A stretch of 64,000 bases of DNA from Phoronis australis (lineage: Eukaryota > Phoronida > Phoronidae), in NCBI GenBank assembly GCA_002633005.1, contig NMRA01000072.1, positions 208,952-272,951 on the forward strand, given 5' to 3'. The position numbers and the translations under genes are program-made. Of this stretch, positions 24,810 through 36,477 are shown one piece after another. Under the pieces are notes generated by a model, which saw only the letters and a list, made by a program, of their open reading frames with translations, was not told where the DNA came from and made no database searches. Every line of letters starts with the position of its first letter. Within the stretch, counting starts at the first letter, position 1.

Positions 24810-27800
24810 TCACAACACATTTGCTGACGTCATATTTTTCTCACGCAAGGAAGCCAAATACGCTTCGTGAGCGTCCTTAGTCCTGTACTGATTACCCAGA
24901 ATGCCAAGTTTGCTTAACGTTTCCTTTGCTTGGTCCGTGGGAGTCAACGAAGGACGTGCTTTAATTTTCTTGCAATTTTTGGGGCTTCCAAGTGGACGTG
25001 TTTCAAGCGATACTTTGTTGTTTGGTTTTGGTTTTGGCGGCGGCGGAGATCGCAGTTCGAAAATCTGCCTCATTGTCTCAAGGCGTTCCAAATACTGCTG
25101 ACATAATAACGGATCTGAAAGAGTCTGGGACACGAACTGGGCCGTTGGGTCCAAAACAACAGCTTTTTCATTGGACCACACGCTCCTAGACTTTTCGTAA
25201 TTATTTCGGCCTGCAACTTCACCAGAAGATAATACATAACACGACGCGTGTTGATGCCCAGTCAAAGGCGTTGCATCGCAAGTTAGGGGTTTTCTCTTCC
25301 CTTCGATGCATGTTGTGCCGTGGAGTCGGTTACCTTTGATGTACCCGATTTTGTCTCTGCTACTGAGTGATAACGATACGCCACCATTGATTCTCAGTGA
25401 TGGCAGGTCCTTGTGCGACCGCAGTTCTGTTGGCGTTGGTTTTGCGTTGTGTCTCGTCTGAGCAAGATGAAAAGAATATTTTCTTCCATCAAGGATTTGC
25501 TCGACCGCATCCTTTGTCTCGGCCTCTGTTTTTTCTTTGTTTCCGTCTGAGGGATTTTTGTCCGACTGAGCATTCTTTCGCAGTCTGAAAAAGACAAATT
25601 GTGATGTTCACTTAACTGAATCTGGTACAGCTATACGGTGCAAATCTTTGGGCATAAATGATTCACTTTGGCGGGTCAACTGCAGGCCAAAACGTGATTG
25701 TTTTTTTATGACATTTGGCTTTCACACCAATCAAATTACAGCTTTGGGTCCCACAAAAATTAGGGTGGTGGTCGCAGGGTCCCTCATGGCAAAACTAGTT
25801 TGCGGCAAAAATTGTGACATAGGGGGAGTGGAAATATCGGGCTATCAGGGTAGCTCGAAGGTAGTGGCAACCAGGGGCAGCTTAAATTGTCAATTAAGGC
25901 CCCTTGTAGCGTAGAATCCCGAGAAATCTTATTCTATCACTTTTCCATGTACATGGACAAGGGACAAAGTTTTTCCTCTTTTTCATCCATGTCTCGGGGC
26001 TTCTCCCAAACGATTACATCCGTAGAAGCATGTTCACGGTTGCATGTGCTGGATACTTGGTATGTTTGCATTCTTAACCTTATGAATTGTATTGTTGGGA
26101 TAATAAATAATGTTGATTACAACATCAGCGTCGACGTATAGGTTAATAACAAGAGGAAATGACACGCATTCACTCGGTTTTGCGTACTGAAAGATTTTTA
26201 AAGCTTGGATAGGAAGGATAATGTCTTGTCACGTCACGAATGGACGCGGGAGTTTCGATGACAATTTTAGTGTTTGCTAAATGGAAATCCTCACCTAAAA
26301 CTTGTGCCGAAGAACCGACTACCCTAATATCAGAGTTTGAATGCAGGCACCGTGTAGTTGCTTGCTTGAAGGAGTCTCGCAACCATAGACATCCCATTAT
26401 TAAGATGACTATGCTCGCAACCTTAAAGGATGGCACCTGGTTAGTTCCAACGAATTTGTAGCACATTTGTCGAGATTGATACGCAAAACCGAGAGGAAAG
26501 GGACACGCAAGTTTCAAGGGTAATGGTGTTAGACATGTGCAGTGGAAGGCGTTTTCAAGGAGCACGTGCAGTTAGCCAAAGTCAAAGGTTGCTAAAATTG
26601 GCGCCGAGTTCTGGTGACGTCAGGTTACTGGTGCATTCGTTGACTAGACCGTTAAACTACAGCGGTGCAATTCAGTCGCTCTTCACTCGTGACATTACCC
26701 AGACGTTTCTGAGACGTTGCCTTGATTGGCTGCTTTGGTGTGCTCTTCATTCAAAGCAAGTTTCAAGGCCAACTGAGAACTCTTTCCTGGCCGGAAGTGA
26801 ACGGGGGTTGCTTTAATTTCAGGTAGTTTCAAGGGCGCGGGTTCTTTTGGCGCTGCATTAGGAACAACTGCGTCTTCCGTCTCTAAGTCTTCGATTTCTA
26901 TGTCAGATATTTTTGGTAAATGGAATCCTTGCTTCTCCACCTCGCTGGCACTTTTTGTCCTCCTCCAGTCTTTTATTTTTTCGCTGGTGCTGGCAATGAG
27001 ACCTTTAACTTCAACCTTTGGAAGTTTGATGAATTGTTTGTTTCTCCAGTTACTGACATTTTCCCTGAATACCCTACAACATGCAACGTCTATGGTGTAC
27101 AACTGGGGCAAAATAGGACAAGGATAACGACAAACGGGTCAACTTGAAGATACGTTTCTAATATTGTTGTAGCCCAAAGTAAAGAATATGTGACAGACTG
27201 GACGCCTTTGTGGGCTGCACATCGAGGTTTGTAACGGAATATTGCACATCATGGTCAAACACAAGGAGAGTGGGATGGTGGTTGGGTATCGAGGTAAAAG
27301 CGTCTGCTAGTGTCGGCCTATCAGAGAGACGTTTACATTTTGACGTACGAGGTTTGGGCGTGTCTCATTTACCAGTCTCTTTTGCGCGTGATGAATTATG
27401 GGAAGTACATTGCGAGTTGCAGGCATATTTCCGATAATTTGCCAACCTTGGCATACTTGTGTGGAACCGTGAAAAGGTGGTTGAGTGAAATGGGGCACCA
27501 CTATAGTGGACGATTTTGTAATGTGTACGTCTGTTAGATTCACAAAAAGACGGTTGCGTTGACAATTTTGATGTCCTGCTCATCCAAATATTTGATAGGC
27601 CTCTCCCCCTCCCCGCTTTTCTGGACTTGCCGAGTAATCACGCCTTACGAAATAAGAGCAACATAAGTTTCCGTTTAGCTGAAGGAAACATTCGATCTAC
27701 ATCCGTCATTCTTACCTTTGGGCCCGGGCTGTTTCCTTGGCGATTTCACACAGTAAGCTGATTCTTTCGATTATTCCCCTGTAAAAGAAAATCTCTTATT

Positions 27801-29135
27801 CCAAACGAATTGCTGTTTGATATATGCACAATGAACCAGTGTTTCTGTAAATGGGATGGTGACATCTATTAACGTTTACGTACCCCTCAAAAACCAAGAA
27901 TTTAAAACAATGAATGCATAAATGGCAAACTTTAAAAGATGTATAGTACTTCAGCGTGATTTTGGTTTTGATATGACTAGTACCTAAAGGCCTCTCCTTT
28001 CTTCGATTCCTCTCGAAAAGTAGAGATGACCTTGAAATATCGACTGAAACTAAAGTATGCAATCGTAAACAGCTTCGATGAAAGAGCCTCCATTGGCGGC
28101 ATAACTTTTTTAATTTAAGCTGCGATGTCAAACCATTGTCACCGTAAGAGCATTAGGCCTATTTCTGGGACCTGTTTCTCGAAGAGACTATCGTCTTTTG
28201 ACTTTAGCCAAAGGTCAGAAATCTGATTACCAGTAACCAAAAGTTGATTTCTGAGCTTTTCGTTTCTCGAACCGTTTTGTCCTCTGTCTAGTCGAGCAGA
28301 CTACGGGTTTCTGTCTTCTGACTTTGAGTTGTAGAAAGGTTTATTTTCTAACGTTCAGCCTTAGCCTGACTTTCGTAAAACAGGTGAAGCTATTCGTAAA
28401 CTGGTTTTTTAGCTTAAAGTCAAAAGCCAACATACTTTTCGGTAAACAGACAGCTAGTGGTCAAATGGTCGTGGAGTGTACGTTCAATTAGCAAAGTTCT
28501 TGCAATTTTTTACCTTCCAAGTTAAAAAGTACCACGTTTATTGTGTATGAATGTAACGAATGTTGCGACATTTGGGACAACATTCGGGTTGGTTAGTAGG
28601 ATATTTTAGATAAAGAGATGCGTCCAACTTACTCTCCCATGTTCTTTAGTCTTCCCATGTAAGGATCCGGGACATGGTGACCTAAAATTGGTATCTTACC
28701 ATCCCGTAAAGCGCGTGTCGACGATGCCTCGTTTCTATAGTCAATTATGTATTTTCTGAGGTCAGCGTGATGGGCAAACACGAAACAGGAAACATCGTCC
28801 TCTGTTTGACTCCTGGCGTTCCCTGAAGATCGATAACGATTGTTTTGCAAAAATTTCGGTTTTCGCTTTCCGTTTTTTGTAGATGCGCTGATTCCTGTCT
28901 GTTTGACACTCGTCACCAAAGTATCGTCGTCTGTCCAAGCAGACAGGGGAGTGTCTGAGTCGTGTTTAAGTACTCTACACTCGCAGGTAGACCTATTCCA
29001 TGCTGAAGTCTGCAAACTGTGCTTTCTATCTGAGTTTCCATCAGTCTTTGTCTTACCAGATCTCTGGCTTCCACACGATGACGCATTTCCGGAGGTTTCG
29101 GTTCCATCTTTTGAAGTATCCGACTGCGTTGTCAT
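24810..29135 (-). CDS. Unrecognised 571-aa protein, four coding exons
   Basis: Exons: 29135-28633, 27778-27716, 27073-26699, 25584-24810; 503+63+375+775 = 1716 nt, phase 2 at each join, all GT-AG (donors GTAAGT, GTAAGA, GTAATG; acceptors TTTTACAG, GTTGTAG, TTTTTCAG). Residues 1-80 are Ser/Thr-rich and polar. Residues about 150-215 look ordered: IPILGHHVPDPYMGRLKNMG, then ERISLLCEIAKETARAQR, then KQFIKLPKVEV. The middle is charged and low in complexity (AAPKEPAPLKLPEIKATP). A proline run PPPPKPKP sits near residue 494 and the tail is basic, with LTPTDQAKETLSKLGILG. No membrane segment, signal peptide or enzyme motif is evident. The ordered block and the tail suggest a conserved metazoan protein of scaffold type, but I do not recognise it and assign no function. 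Confidence 0.78.
25937..26071 (-). CDS. Small ORF (44 aa) in intron 3 of the 571-aa gene
   Basis: ATG at 26071-26069, stop 25937-25939, encoding a polar, acidic peptide (DVIVWEKPRDMDEKEEKL) with coding-like codon use. It could be an exon of a nested gene together with 26170-26466, an alternative exon of the host gene, or chance. No splice sites were identified that join them in frame. Confidence 0.2.
   Translation of the reverse strand: MQTYQVSSTCNREHASTDVIVWEKPRDMDEKEEKLCPLSMYMEK
26170..26466 (-). CDS. Candidate nested 98-aa type II membrane protein
   Basis: Uninterrupted frame from ATG 26466-26464 to stop 26170, same strand as and inside intron 3 of the 571-aa gene. A short N-terminus (MCYKFVGTNQVPSF) is followed by a hydrophobic helix (KVASIVILIMGCLWL) and about 65 polar residues, a topology like the stem of a Golgi type II enzyme. 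There is no catalytic domain. The antisense strand also has a 73-codon open frame, so part of the openness may be compositional. Could equally be a decayed exon. Confidence 0.3.
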   Translation of the reverse strand: MCYKFVGTNQVPSFKVASIVILIMGCLWLRDSFKQATTRCLHSNSDIRVVGSSAQVLGEDFHLANTKIVIETPASIRDVTRHYPSYPSFKNLSVRKTE

Positions 29136-29524
29136 TGTTATTTCTTACCCGATCAAGAGACCTCCTAAAATTGAAATTAAAGCGATTATAAGCCCGCCTT
29201 CCGTCATAAAAACTAAATTTTGATTTGAACCACTTAATGATATGAAATTAGTCTGAAATTGTACTTGATTTCTGATTTTGAAAAGAACGGACAGTTCGTC
29301 ATTGTTTGATATGAGGGGTCTGGTTCTTGAAACGTGACATTAAAAGGCTTAAGTTAGAAATTTAGTCATACGCTCCACACTGTTTCTGAAAATAATTAAT
29401 CTCACTTGAGCAAAAATGACAAGTCTCGGGGATGTGATCAAAATTGCCAGTTGCTGAGATGATTTCTGTAAGTCATATCTGGATTGCGGTGCGCAAATAA
29501 TTACTTGACTAAACCTTTTTTCAG

Positions 29525-29719
29525 CAATTGTGAAGCGGGAGTATAAAACCTTTACTGCCCTTGAAACAGGCCCCTGGCTTTACAAGTTGGCTTGTCACGG
29601 CATGTCAATTAATGCGCGCCGAGCACTGATTTTAAGAAATAACGAACTTGCAGTTCTTTGGAAACCCAGAAACTCTCTGTCATCTGAAATAAAGACAAGT
29701 TATCGGATCATTTTTAGCG
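29525..29719 (+). other. Exon-like open segment of unknown gene
   Basis: Bounded by a strong acceptor (CCTTTTTTCAG) and donor (AGCG/GTAAGAG). One frame is open throughout (64 codons, containing TGPWLYKLACHGMSINARRA). No partner exon in compatible phase was found, so it may be coincidence. Confidence 0.25.
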
Positions 29720-30684
29720 GTAAGAGTTCTAAATCTAAAGTAAATTGCTTTGACGGAACGCGGGTTTATAGCTGTTTTAAGTAAAGTGAGAATTATTAAT
29801 AGGCCTACTTAACTACGTATACCAGTGGCTGAACCAGAAATAATTGCTTAGTCGTAACGTTTCTCTTACTCACCTCTCAACTCGCCCACCCCCGTGTTAA
29901 TGTTGTAGGGTTTATCTGTGAACTGTATAGTGATATCGCTATGAGCTTTCTCAGGGTGAGTGAAAATTAACTTATTACTTGTGCTAAATGTAATCTCATC
30001 ACGTCACGTTGAAGATAGGGAAAATTCGACCTTTCCGTAGTTATCGGATTTTCGGTTGAACTCCGTGGAATTGCTACTGCATGGATATTTTGAAGCAGAA
30101 CTAAATTTGCCAGTTTTAATTGTTTGACCAATGTGGAGCTTCTCATTCATCGGCGGCCAGACAGTTTTCAACAGTGGCTGCACAATGGGTACACTTGCTT
30201 GACGTCGCCGGCTCGGAAGGGTCAACTGGCTAAGATATCTGATTGGATGAAGTTCGTCAACGAGAACCAATCAAGTCTCTTACCCGGTTGATTCGGTGGC
30301 ACCGGCGAACCAAATCAAGTGTACCCAGTGTTGTAACGAACGCAAATGCCGCCAATGAACGGAATATCTTTAAACAGATGCTCGCGTGGAAATAAAGCCG
30401 CTGAAAGACGCACCTTGATTCTGTTCGGTGTTCATGCTAAGAATATGGTCATTAAAAATCCATGGCGATACATCAAGTCAATATTGATAGCAGGGCTTAA
30501 TATTGAGATCCTGAGTAAGGTAGTAATCAAAGGTAAAGAGCAGCCAAATCCGGGGGTAGTCCCGCAGAAGAGGTATAGGGGACGTGCCGGTCTGGAGGGT
30601 AATTTTTCCACGACCAGATTACTCCGGAAAGGGTACCTTTTCCGACATATTCTTTCGGAAATGGCGTCTTTTGCGACAAAATAA

Positions 30685-30900
30685 AATGCAAAAGGCAGGG
30701 CTTGGAATGACCAATGACGAAAAGAAGAAAAATTCCCAGGGGATGCATCGTTCCACAAATAAATAGGCTTGTGTGAAAGAAATATTTTTGTGTTGTAAAG
30801 TTTAACTGGAATGAACGTTTTTGCATGAATAAAATCAAAATAATGCTAAAAAGGGACGATAAAAGACGAAATTCTCTTAAAAGAGGAAAATTCCAAGCCA
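30685..30900 (+). mobile_element. Dispersed repeat, copy 1 of 2
   Basis: Matches 52575-52790 in the same orientation: GGCTTGGAATGACCAATGAC, then CCACAAATAAATAGGCTTGT, then a block rich in A. The overlapping minus-strand ORFs in both copies share a few residues only because the DNA is the same. No terminal repeats were identified. Confidence 0.7.
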
Positions 30901-31065
30901 TGAAAAGGGTTTGTTTTGACAGTTCGAAACCGTCTAGTAGAACTACAGTATAATCTTAACTTTGTAGCAAATGATGTACTCATGTCGACAACATGGCATC
31001 TCTTCTTGTACTGTTTCATAGTGGGTACAACTGTCAACTTTATGTATGGGTTAAGTTCGTTGGAT

Positions 31066-31300
31066 TGTTAACTTTCTGAAAAAGGGTGGAGTTTCTGGAA
31101 AGATGTCCAACAAACGGGTGATTTTTTTCGTGGAAGCTCCCCGGAAGTACTTTTCCTTTTTTCGTGTTCACTCAGTAAATAGTGGGTATCCAAAATTTCC
31201 AGCTGCACCCCCGCCAAAAGTACTGTCGAGTATCCTCTGGATATCCATGAACAATTCACTGCAAAGTTGTGTCTCAAGTACAGATTATCTCGGTTATTGA
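31066..31300 (+). repeat. Diverged repeat pair, copy 1
   Basis: Shares with 31930-32150 an ordered series of blocks: AAGGGTGG.GTTTCTG, GAAGCTCC, GTGGGTATC, GTCGAGTA, GAACAATTCACT. Could be terminal or internal duplications of one old element; a TATA-like GGTATATATGGGGCGC lies between them at 31594-31609. Confidence 0.45.
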
Positions 31301-31929
31301 CGGTTTATTGTGTGACAAGCTCGTGAACCATTGATCTATGGAACCGTTGCAAATCTCAGATAAAATCCAATATATGTGAATCGTCTGACGTGCATTTTAT
31401 TCAGTGATACGAAAACACAAAATGGGATTCGCCCACTATTTGAAATGTCGTTTCCGTTCATGTTTTGAAGGGATCGAATGAAAATAGATGCATGCACACG
31501 TACAGATGCAGAGATTATAGGGGCAAGGGCGAATAAAGAGATTGGCGCTGGCGACTGGAGGGGGTGGAATTCCCCGGATACTCTCATAGAAAAGGTATAT
31601 ATGGGGCGCACTGCTCAGTTGCGTGTTTTTTTTTTCACAAACCGGTTTTCCTATAGGTAATTTTCCAACAAAATTTCCCTACGAAAGGATATTTTTACGC
31701 CTATGCTACGGTTCACTACAGGAGTTCGAGATTAGATTAGGGATTAACATTTTCTTTATCTCATTACAAAATTCTAAAAAAGGGGTCTTTAATATTATCG
31801 ATATTTTAAAAACTCCGCTGCAGAAAATGCACCCTTTTTACAAACGATTATCTTCGTGTTCTGTTTCTGATTTAATAGGATAAAAAGACACCTATTCAAG
31901 AATCGCTACGAACGAATTTAGTTAATGAA

Positions 31930-32150
31930 ATTAACCCCAACGAAAGGGTGGCGTTTCTGTATCAAAAGTCTACCAAAGATTGTCTTGTTCATAGAAGCTC
32001 CACCGTGTCCCGGCTTTTTTCTACTCTCTAATTGTCAGTTGGTGGGTATCTTAAATGTCTGGCTGCTCCCTCCGTCGAGTACCGCGGGGATGAACTTAGG
32101 TGACAACGCCTAGAACAATTCACTCGATCATGTCGTAGCTTCCCACGAGC
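31930..32150 (+). repeat. Diverged repeat pair, copy 2
   Basis: Second copy of the repeat described at 31066-31300, direct orientation, about 860 bp away. Confidence 0.45.
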
Positions 32151-33773
32151 AGGCTATGTGTGTTCAGTCGCGTAACTTAGATCGGATGCAGTTGATTGTT
32201 CTCTGTGTTAGAGCAAGAAAAGCAAGGAGACCATTTTGACGTCGGAAATTAGGAGTGTGACCCTTGCAGTGATCGTTTGCAATAAATTATAATTCAATCA
32301 ATCCCACGCTTGGCATTGAGACCCCTGCAGCTGTTTGCGTGCCAGGCTGACTTCACCTTTTTGATCGTGAAATTGCAAGCAGTAGACTGTAAATGCTGTT
32401 TGTATATTTTAGTTAATCCCTGTCGTAACTTCACTGATCTTAGGTCTTGTTAAATATTCAAGACTCTTGCCGATGGGCTTTTGCATCAAAGCCTTTCGTG
32501 ACAACCTTTCAAACAAAATAAAACTAGTTTGATCTATACGGTGAAACGTCTAAATACCTACATGCATATACAATTGGTCTTCGTGACGCGCGGGTCACCG
32601 AGGCAGAAAACAGAAATTAGACGTATGTTCTTTTTGTCAGATATTTAAAGTCAAGCCAGTACATACCCTTAATGCCACGCCAATCACTACAACAGTTTCT
32701 TCCAGTCATATAGTCCCCGTATGTTCTCTGTCTTGAGTTCACAAATCCTATCGGAGACTATTCACCGTTCCCCACCGACTAGTCATCATCGTGTCACTCT
32801 GTGTTCCAGAGAACTGTTCAGGGAATCTAGCCAGTCTAATTATCTAGCAGTAATCCCCAGAGATAGCGATACACACGACGTGGTTATTCGCTCACCATTT
32901 CCTCTGTGAACCCTTATCAAAATATAACTCGGTGAATATTTTATTTATACCCCCCGACAAACAAACCTCATTGTACGTAAATGTATGCCGTTGCTGGAAA
33001 AGGCTATTGTATCCCTATATGAATAATTGGCAATGTTAAAGCTAAGGCCATAAGTATTTGCTTTATACGCGAGTAGATGTTAATAAAGTCCCATTAGACT
33101 TGCTTAATTGTTAGAATAATCAAAGAATTAGAAGCCAGTGTACCAATTGCTTCAATGTATCATGAATCGTAAACAGCGCAGAAGATGTTTTGTTCCGACT
33201 TTGTTCTAAAAATTATGAATGATCGAAACACTGCCAACAAATTTTGAAAAGCTTTCGTGAAATCTTTTGACCTGTAACCTATTGGGTAGCATGTAGTCAG
33301 TATTCAAACAGATCAATTCCCGCTTGTAAGGTGTCGAAAATACAAAATATAACTTAAAAAGTGTAAAGTAAAACGGAGCGTACCGTAGTATCAACGGTAA
33401 CAGTTTCGCATCGACCATTAATTAATAGTGAAAATTGTGTGGTAATAATTAGCATTAACTATTTCATATTCCCACAGTTTATCTAAATTTGAATAAGGAA
33501 GTTCACCTTCCATTTTATGAGAAATTAATGAGAGACGCCAAATGTAAATATAAGGGCGCATACCAAAAATGAACCCTATAGAAGGCTCAAAAAGCATTTC
33601 ACTTTCTGGTCTACGCCTTACTCCTTTGTTAATCAGCGAAAAAGCGAGCGCCCATATCATTTTTTGCAAAAAAAAACATTTTCCGAAAGCCTCATTGCTA
33701 CATTTTCAAAATTAATTTCAATGCAATATGGCTCGTCAACTTAGCCGGGCTTCTTGCACTGACTCAAGCCATC

Positions 33774-33936
33774 NNNNNNNNNNNNNNNNNNNNNNNNNNN
33801 NNNNNNNNNNNNNNNNNNNNNNNNNNNNNNNNNNNNNNNNNNNNNNNNNNNNNNNNNNNNNNNNNNNNNNNNNNNNNNNNNNNNNNNNNNNNNNNNNNNN
33901 NNNNNNNNNNNNNNNNNNNNNNNNNNNNNNNNNNNN
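33774..33936. other. Assembly gap (163 N)
   Basis: Run of N; ORFs across it are artefacts. Confidence 1.
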
Positions 33937-34102
33937 CCCTGTATAATAATATAATACCGTGCCCAATGAACTGTCAGACTCCCGTTTATGCGGCTCAATA
34001 TATATGTACGTGACCACACAATAAAACTATACCCACGCGTTACTGGCAACCTCCATAGAAACTGTACTTGACGCGGTGCATTCCGTTCAATTTTCAATAA
34101 GC

Positions 34103-34193
34103 AAAACGTAAATTGGAAATCCAATTTTATTTTACATATTGCAAATTAGATTTTGAGCAAGGATTGGATTTCAATTTGCGTTTTGTACTTTAG
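34103..34193. repeat. Stem-loop, about 22-bp arms
   Basis: AAAACGTAAATTGGAAATCC at the left and GGATTTCAATTTGCGTTTT at the right are near inverse complements around a loop of about 45 bases. Confidence 0.55.
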
Positions 34194-34353
34194 TGATAAT
34201 GCAATTTAATGCATGGCGATTCACATTCACTCTGCCATCTACAACTCCTCCCCTTATGCTTAAACATTCGATTTAAGGGCACACGGGAGCTTTCACCGTT
34301 GTAGTATTTTTTCACGTTTTGGTCTTGACTTGTAGTTGTAAAGCAAACTAAAA

Positions 34354-34587
34354 TTGAAATGGCAAATCAAACCAACATCAAATGTTATTCTTACCAACTG
34401 TGATGGAATTCCTCACGGGAAACTTCAATTCAAGACACTGTACAAGACGGCCGTATACTTACTGGAACAATTCGTCCGGCGTAGAGCCGCCTTCACTTTT
34501 TTGATGGACGACCAGAACCGACTGCCCAGTATAGTCGATGAGAAGATTGACGACGGAAACCCAGAGAAAACACACGTCGTTATCTAA
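34354..34587 (+). CDS. Coding-like terminal exon of unrecognised gene
   Basis: Open frame of 77 codons ending at a TAA, with strongly coding-like codons in its second half (MDDQNRLPSIVDEKIDDG). No methionine starts it, so it would be a 3' exon; an acceptor could be the AAAG at 34338-34341. The pattern of a DG, then KTLYKT, then LLEQF, then LPSI recalls a doublecortin-type fold only weakly. No upstream exon was found. Confidence 0.3.
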   Translation: MKWQIKPTSNVILTNCDGIPHGKLQFKTLYKTAVYLLEQFVRRRAAFTFLMDDQNRLPSIVDEKIDDGNPEKTHVVI

Positions 34588-35484
34588 AGCTGAACTTCGC
34601 CAAAAGACAATTTCCACGTGGCGCCACTAATAAATATGAGCCAATAACGATCTCCTCTGCAAATCGCCTGTCAGCACAATACACACTATTTGGCGTAAGA
34701 ACGATCAGTCTCTAATTACAGCATACTAACACCTTTAGGGATACTGTGACATCGGAAGACGTCATCGCGACGACGATCGCGTTCAGCGAGTTTTTTACAG
34801 AGTGAAACGCACGTTTGACTGCATGTGATACTTGAATCATGCACTATGGCCTTTACCTTCAATACATGAAGTTGCAATAGGATACAGGCATTACTATTTG
34901 TAATGTAACACGTTCTGGATAATTGTTTATAGCTGCACGCAACATACACTTTAAAGTAACTGTGGACCTTGTTTGCAAGGTTGTACTTGTGTGCAAATGT
35001 CTTAAATTCAAGTAGCTCTAACCCTTACAAACTATATAATTATTTTCTGAAAGGTGAATAAATTTTCTAACAAAATGTATTATTCTTATTTAATTGTCTT
35101 TATTTTTACACGAGATATACGTTTTTAGGAAAAAACTTTTTGACTTTGAACCCAAGACCTATTTCAAAAATCTGAGACATGGTTCCCTCGAAAATGCCGT
35201 TATCGTCAAGTTTACAAAAGATCATTATAGTTGGAACAATATTTTTAAAATCACTGTTCAAAGTCACATTTAACCAGACAAAATTTTGTACGAGTTATAC
35301 CAGGCGAAATCGAGCTTAAAGACGAAGTAGACCCGTACTTCTGACAAAGAAATCAATTTTTAATTTAACCCACTGGCGTTACAAAATCGGTCTCATCCTG
35401 TTCCTTTATCAGAATAGAAATGATTTCCAGATTTGAAAAGTATCGTCACGGTTTTTACGGCTATTATTGCTGGATGGCTGGTAG

Positions 35485-35720
35485 ACTTTATGAAGTTATT
35501 AGCTTCGATCAGATAAAATTCATTGTTTTTGTGATTTTGTTACAAATCGCCATTTCTTACCGATGCCTGCCAAATATTGTCTGAAAATAAAGCAGGCGGC
35601 TTTACACAGTTAAATATACTTAAAATACTCTGTCACTTATTCATGGAGCGGGATTTAGCTCCGTCAGCAGAGCGCTTAACTGCCATCGCGAAGACTCTAG
35701 ATTCAGTCAACTGATCCGCG
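35485..35720 (+). mobile_element. Dispersed repeat with tRNA-like 3' module, copy 2 of 2
   Basis: Counterpart of 20830-21065. tRNA-like head at 35653-35720 with A-box-like TTAGCTCCGTCAGCAGAGC and TAGATTCAGTC in place of a B-box. The acceptor stem does not pair, so it is not a functional tRNA. Confidence 0.6.
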
Positions 35721-35844
35721 CTGCGAGTAAACCCAGCAAATCACTTCCTCGCCGACGTCACTTCAAGTTACTCGTCACGGCGGGTTAGTTTCAGTGGCCA
35801 AAGCAAGCGGACGATCGCCGCACAAATAAAAAAGTTCATGTTCA

Positions 35845-35885
35845 TTCGACGTTTCGTCTATTCATAAGACATCATCAGGATATAT
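35845..35885. repeat. Penelope-type terminal motif
   Basis: TTCGACGTTTCG followed by GACATCATCAGG. The same type of motif occurs near 53790 and inside the Penelope-like fragment at 49664. No reading frame accompanies it here. Confidence 0.3.
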
Positions 35886-36152
35886 ACAATAAGACAGCAA
35901 GTGTCGATATACTAGTCAGGTTACATTCATGTGATGAAATGAGAGTAGCAAGAAATATAGGGAATAGTGAAGTAGGTCATCACCATAACTGTAGGGTCAC
36001 TGAGCTCTGCATGTTATTCAGAGAATAAGCAAGTAAGACCGTTACCGGAAATCCATGTGTTTCATAGAACCAATTTCAATTCAAACACAGCGCCTTGGTG
36101 AGCAAAAGATGCCCGTGGAGAAAATAGTTGGCTTGAGTTACATGTTTTTTGA

Positions 36153-36477
36153 GCTGCATTTTGCTGGCTTGTTTAATTGGATGATAAAGATGAAAACAGA
36201 ATTAATCTATTCACTCTCATAAAACCAATCTAATAATATCCCTTACGGTGACAAGATTCTATTTCCGTTACCAGCAAGAACGTCGAAACAATCACCGCCG
36301 TATTCAAGAAAACGCTCCAGAGTTTACTGAGGATGGCAAAACTTTAAATTGCGAATTCGAAAATAGCGCATCACTAGTCCAGACTGCCTGTGACTCGAAT
36401 TGTTAACGGCATTGTAATCGGCAATACAGAGTAAAAAGGTCTTATCCCATTTAATTTTTTGCCCTGCGAAATGCATC
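36153..36477 (+). mobile_element. MITE-like element, copy 3 of 3
   Basis: Starts GCTGCATTTTGC and ends GCCCTGCGAAATGCATC, giving the clearest terminal inverted repeat of the family. Interior TCCCTTACGGTGACAAG and TTCCGTTACCAGCAAGAA match the other copies. Confidence 0.7.

Noticed and set aside
28629-29223. Plus-strand ORF of 127 codons over 28840-29223
   Set aside because: Antisense shadow of exon 1 of the 571-aa gene, which has matching splice sites and phase.
30527-30901. 124-codon minus-strand ORF, similar to one at 52501-52830
   Set aside because: Both lie in copies of one dispersed repeat; the shared residues follow from shared DNA and the frames diverge outside it.
33206-33669. Mitochondrial DNA insertion, suggested by AT-rich frames around 33418-33669
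   Set aside because: The peptide does not resemble any mitochondrial protein I can recall and shows no extended similarity.
33728-34124. ORFs crossing the N run
   Set aside because: Created by translation of N as an open frame.
35653-35720. tRNA gene
   Set aside because: A-box-like and T-arm-like pieces exist, but the acceptor and anticodon stems do not pair; read as part of a SINE-type repeat.
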